Assembly: GCA_017744495.1 (NCBI GenBank)
Contig: JAGIBE010000111.1
Span: forward strand, 1-64,000
DNA length: 64,000 nt
Reading direction: 5' to 3'
DNA from: Caulobacter sp.
Lineage (GTDB): Bacteria > Pseudomonadota > Alphaproteobacteria > Caulobacterales > Caulobacteraceae
Each line of letters begins with the position of its first letter. The stretch's first letter is position 1. Below are positions 61,851 to 64,000 of this stretch, one piece after another. A program made the position numbers and the translations under genes. Below the pieces are notes generated by a model. It was not told the DNA's origin, made no database searches, and saw nothing but the letters and a program-made list of their open reading frames with translations.

Positions 61851-63119
61851 CTACCCCAACCCCGCCTCGAACCGCTCCCCCGCCTTCAGCGCCGCCTTCG
61901 CCCCCAACACCGCGCTGGCCGCCTTCCCAGGCCCCAGGATCATCCGCCCCAGGCGCTGGAGATCCTCGACCGTGACCGCATCCACCGCCGCCGCCAATTC
62001 GGCGGGGGTGTAGAGCCGGTCGAACATCAGCGCCTGGCCGGCGGCCTGCTCCGCCCGGGACAGGGGCTGTTCGCGGGCCATGAACATGTGGGCCTTCAGC
62101 TGGGCCTTGGCGCGGGCCAGTTCGGCGTCGTCGATGCGGGCGGCCAGCAGGGCGATCTGCTCGGCGCAGACCTTGGCGGTCTCGGCCGCGTCGCCGGCCG
62201 CGCAGCCGGCATAGACCCCCAGGGCGCCTGCGTCGGCATAGGTGTCGGCATAGGCGTCGATGTTGTAGGCCAGCCCGCGCTTCTCGCGGGCCTCCTGGAA
62301 CAGGCGCGACGACATGCCCCCGCCCAGGGCCTCGGCGAAGATGCGCAGGGCGAAATAGGCGTCCTCGCGGGCGCTGACGGCCGGCAGCATGAAGACCAGG
62401 TGGGCCTGCTCCAGCTTGCGCGCCTCGGCCTTGCGGCCGCCGACGAAGCCGGCGGGGTCGGAGGCCAGGGCGCCGGGGGCGGCGGGCATCGAGCCGAATT
62501 CGCGGCGGGCCAGGTCCAGAACCTCGTCCAGCCCGACCGCGCCCGAGGCGCTGACGATCAAACGGTCGGCGGCGTAGAGCTGGCCGCGCCAGTGCGACAG
62601 GCCCTCGGGCGTGGCCGAATTGACGCTGTCGACCGTGCCCAGGATCGGGCGGGCCAGCGGGTGGTCGCCCCAGGCGGCGGCCTGAACCAGGTCGAAGACG
62701 TAGTCGTCGGGCGCGTCGTCGGCCTCGGCGATCTCCTGGGCCACGACCTGCTTCTCGCGGGTCAGGTCGCCGGCGTCGAGGGTGGGGCGCAGGACGAGGT
62801 CGCTGAGGACGCTCATGCCCAGGTCCAGCCCGCCCTTCAGGGCGCGGACCTGGAAGCTGGTGCGCTCATAGCCGGTGGCGGCGTTGATCTGGCCGCCCTG
62901 CGCCTCGATCACCTCGACGATGTCGCGGGCCGAGCGGCCGCCCGCGCCCTTGAAGACCATGTGTTCCAACAGGTGCGACCAGCCCGACCGCGCGGGATCC
63001 TCATAGGCCGCGCCGCGCCCGGCGACGACGGAGAGGGCGATGGTCTCCAGGCCCGGCATCGGGTCGTGGACGACGCGGACGCCGTTTTCGAGGGTGTGGA
63101 GGGTGGTGGCGGTGTTCAT
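61851..63119 (-). CDS. M16-family zinc metallopeptidase (mitochondrial-processing-peptidase-like)
   Basis: A 422-aa M16 protease. The inverted zinc motif HLLEH is at 49-53 (GWSHLLEHMVFKG), with the distal Glu downstream (EVIEAQGGQINAATGYERTS). The second-half block SSRLFQEAREKRGLAYNIDA is the family's R/Y site. It is soluble with no signal peptide. It lies downstream of thrC, a conserved alphaproteobacterial order. Start 63119 (MNTATTLH) is chosen over a start inside the family B repeat. Confidence 0.95.
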   Translation of the reverse strand: MNTATTLHTLENGVRVVHDPMPGLETIALSVVAGRGAAYEDPARSGWSHLLEHMVFKGAGGRSARDIVEVIEAQGGQINAATGYERTSFQVRALKGGLDLGMSVLSDLVLRPTLDAGDLTREKQVVAQEIAEADDAPDDYVFDLVQAAAWGDHPLARPILGTVDSVNSATPEGLSHWRGQLYAADRLIVSASGAVGLDEVLDLARREFGSMPAAPGALASDPAGFVGGRKAEARKLEQAHLVFMLPAVSAREDAYFALRIFAEALGGGMSSRLFQEAREKRGLAYNIDAYADTYADAGALGVYAGCAAGDAAETAKVCAEQIALLAARIDDAELARAKAQLKAHMFMAREQPLSRAEQAAGQALMFDRLYTPAELAAAVDAVTVEDLQRLGRMILGPGKAASAVLGAKAALKAGERFEAGLG

Positions 63120-63176
63120 CTGCCCTCGCACATAGCGGGGCGGGGGGCCGGGCGCCAGTGCGGCGGATCGCCGGAT

Positions 63177-63254
63177 GGGGATAAGCCCTTGCGGCGTGTC
63201 CCCAAGTTCGCACCGAGCCAAGCGGTTGGGGACACGCCGCGAGGGCATGTCCCC
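63177..63254. repeat. family B inverted-repeat element, copy 6
   Basis: Arms at 63177-63203 (two changes: ATAAG for ACATG) and 63228-63254, with a CCGGATGGGG / CCCCATCCGG outer extension. It lies 10 bp past the thrC stop and 57 bp upstream of the M16 start. Confidence 0.93.
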
Positions 63255-63264
63255 ATCCGGCGGA

Positions 63265-64000
63265 TCACTTGGCCGCGAACACCCGGACGAAGGCCTTCAC
63301 CGTCTCTGCGTCGGCCGGGAGGCGGTCGAACTTCTCAGGCTTCTTGGAGAGGTCCGGCGTGGCGCGCGGGGTGGCCGGGGTGACGCCGGCAGCGGCCGCG
63401 ACGGCCTCGGGGAACTTGGCCGGATGGGCGGTGGAGAGCACCACGACCGGGGTCGTGGGGTCGGCCAGGCGCAGGCCGTGGGCGGCCGCGACGCCGACGG
63501 CGGTATGCGGGTCGATGACCTCGCCGGTCTCGTTCAGGGTCGACAGGATGGTCTTGGCGGTGTCGGGCTCGCTGACCGACGCGCCCTGGAACAGCTCGCG
63601 CATCTTGGCGTGGGCGGTGGGCGGGATGTCCAGCACGCCCGTGCCGGCGAAGGCGCGGAAGGCGCGGCCGGTCTCGACGCCATCGCGGCCCACGGCCTCG
63701 AAATAGAGACGCTCGAAGTTGGAGGCCACCTGGATGTCCATGGCCGGGCTCTGGGTGGCGGCCACGGCGCCGCGCGAATAGCGGCCCTCCTCGAAGGCGC
63801 GGGCGAGAATGTCGTTGCTGTTGGTGGCGGCCACGACGCGGGCGACCGGCAGGCCCATGCGGGTGGCGACATAGGCGGCGTAGGCGTCGCCGAAATTGCC
63901 GGTCGGCACCACGAAGGCGACCTTGCGGGCCGGCGCGCCCAGGGCGACGGCGGCGGTGAAGAAATAGACGCTCTGGGCGGCGATCCGCGCCCAGTTGATC
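63265..64000 (-). CDS. thrC: threonine synthase (5' end beyond the window)
   Basis: The C-terminal 245 or so residues of threonine synthase, a PLP enzyme making threonine from phosphohomoserine. The frame reads through the window edge (INWARIAAQSVYFFTA, then VVPTGNFGDAYAAYVATRMG), and the start is missing. Motifs and the following M16 peptidase match the usual alphaproteobacterial arrangement. The partner homoserine kinase gene thrB lies 41 kb away at 21345. Confidence 0.95.
   Translation of the reverse strand, partial: INWARIAAQSVYFFTAAVALGAPARKVAFVVPTGNFGDAYAAYVATRMGLPVARVVAATNSNDILARAFEEGRYSRGAVAATQSPAMDIQVASNFERLYFEAVGRDGVETGRAFRAFAGTGVLDIPPTAHAKMRELFQGASVSEPDTAKTILSTLNETGEVIDPHTAVGVAAAHGLRLADPTTPVVVLSTAHPAKFPEAVAAAAGVTPATPRATPDLSKKPEKFDRLPADAETVKAFVRVFAAK

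Overview
The window reads as chromosomal DNA of an alphaproteobacterium of the Caulobacter type. It is GC-rich and gene-dense. It has an F0-only atp operon (atpI-atpB-atpE-b'-b) separate from F1, split gcvPA/gcvPB genes behind a tandem glycine riboswitch, a thrC/M16 peptidase pair, and a GGDEF-EAL protein matching Caulobacter PdeA (degenerate GEDEF motif, intact EAL, C-terminal Arg-Gly). No rRNA, tRNA, IS element, prophage or CRISPR array was seen, so this looks like core chromosome with small accessory insertions.

Layout. 1-5 kb: end of a DUF721-like gene, two DsbA-type thiol oxidoreductases and smc. 5-8.4 kb (minus): TauE/SafE transporter, a DUF6481-like protein and a secreted glycosidase-like protein. 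8.9-11.5 kb: ATP synthase F0 operon. 11.8-18.5 kb (minus): two tandem paralogous membrane proteins, the glycine cleavage operon gcvT-gcvH-gcvPA-gcvPB with its riboswitch, and ispH. 18.7-22.8 kb: a secreted protein, argS, thrB and rnhA. 22.8-25.2 kb: two small two-gene units (61-aa protein + KTSC protein; 123-aa protein + DUF763 protein) bracketed by three copies of a palindromic element. 25.2-29.2 kb: rhodanese/FtrA-like divergent pair, VOC protein and a Tat-exported Gfo/Idh/MocA oxidoreductase. 29.3-33.9 kb: TetR regulator divergent from a cytochrome P450 operon. 34.2-38 kb: ABC-2 exporter, NfeD/stomatin pair and a TIGR02301 protein. 38-46.5 kb: a Crp/Fnr regulator, nitronate monooxygenase-like enzyme, SDRs, Nudix, patatin, 3-hydroxybutyrate dehydrogenase, yaaA and a 45-aa small membrane ORF. 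46.6-49.9 kb: membrane protein plus HTH_34 regulator behind a multi-site operator, a D-2-hydroxyacid dehydrogenase and a VapBC module. 50-56 kb: Sua5, cytochrome b561-YceI fusion, a second YceI, acyl-CoA dehydrogenase, peroxiredoxin and YqgE. 56.3-64 kb: LprI-like protein, pdeA, GNAT, rifampin ADP-ribosyltransferase, a lipoprotein, M16 peptidase and truncated thrC.

The most striking non-coding feature is a set of long inverted-repeat elements in three sequence families: A (C/T-rich arms plus small inner hairpins, 6 copies), B (27-bp arms that are self-complementary at their ends, 6 copies) and C/D (GTCATcC..GG..CTTGT.. arms, 5 copies). The window has 12 convergent gene pairs. All eight with a gap longer than 20 bp carry one of these elements, and the other four have gaps of 13 bp or less or overlapping stops. 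In two genes (DUF763 and LprI-like) the element supplies the last codons and the stop. This suggests a chromosome-wide system of bidirectional 3'-end elements that also remodels protein C-termini.

Starts were chosen from family alignment memory, signal peptides, Shine-Dalgarno sequences and overlaps. Many neighbours are joined by ATGA, GTGA or TTGA overlaps, which indicates operons. Functions rest on recognised motifs and remembered family resemblance; no database search was run.
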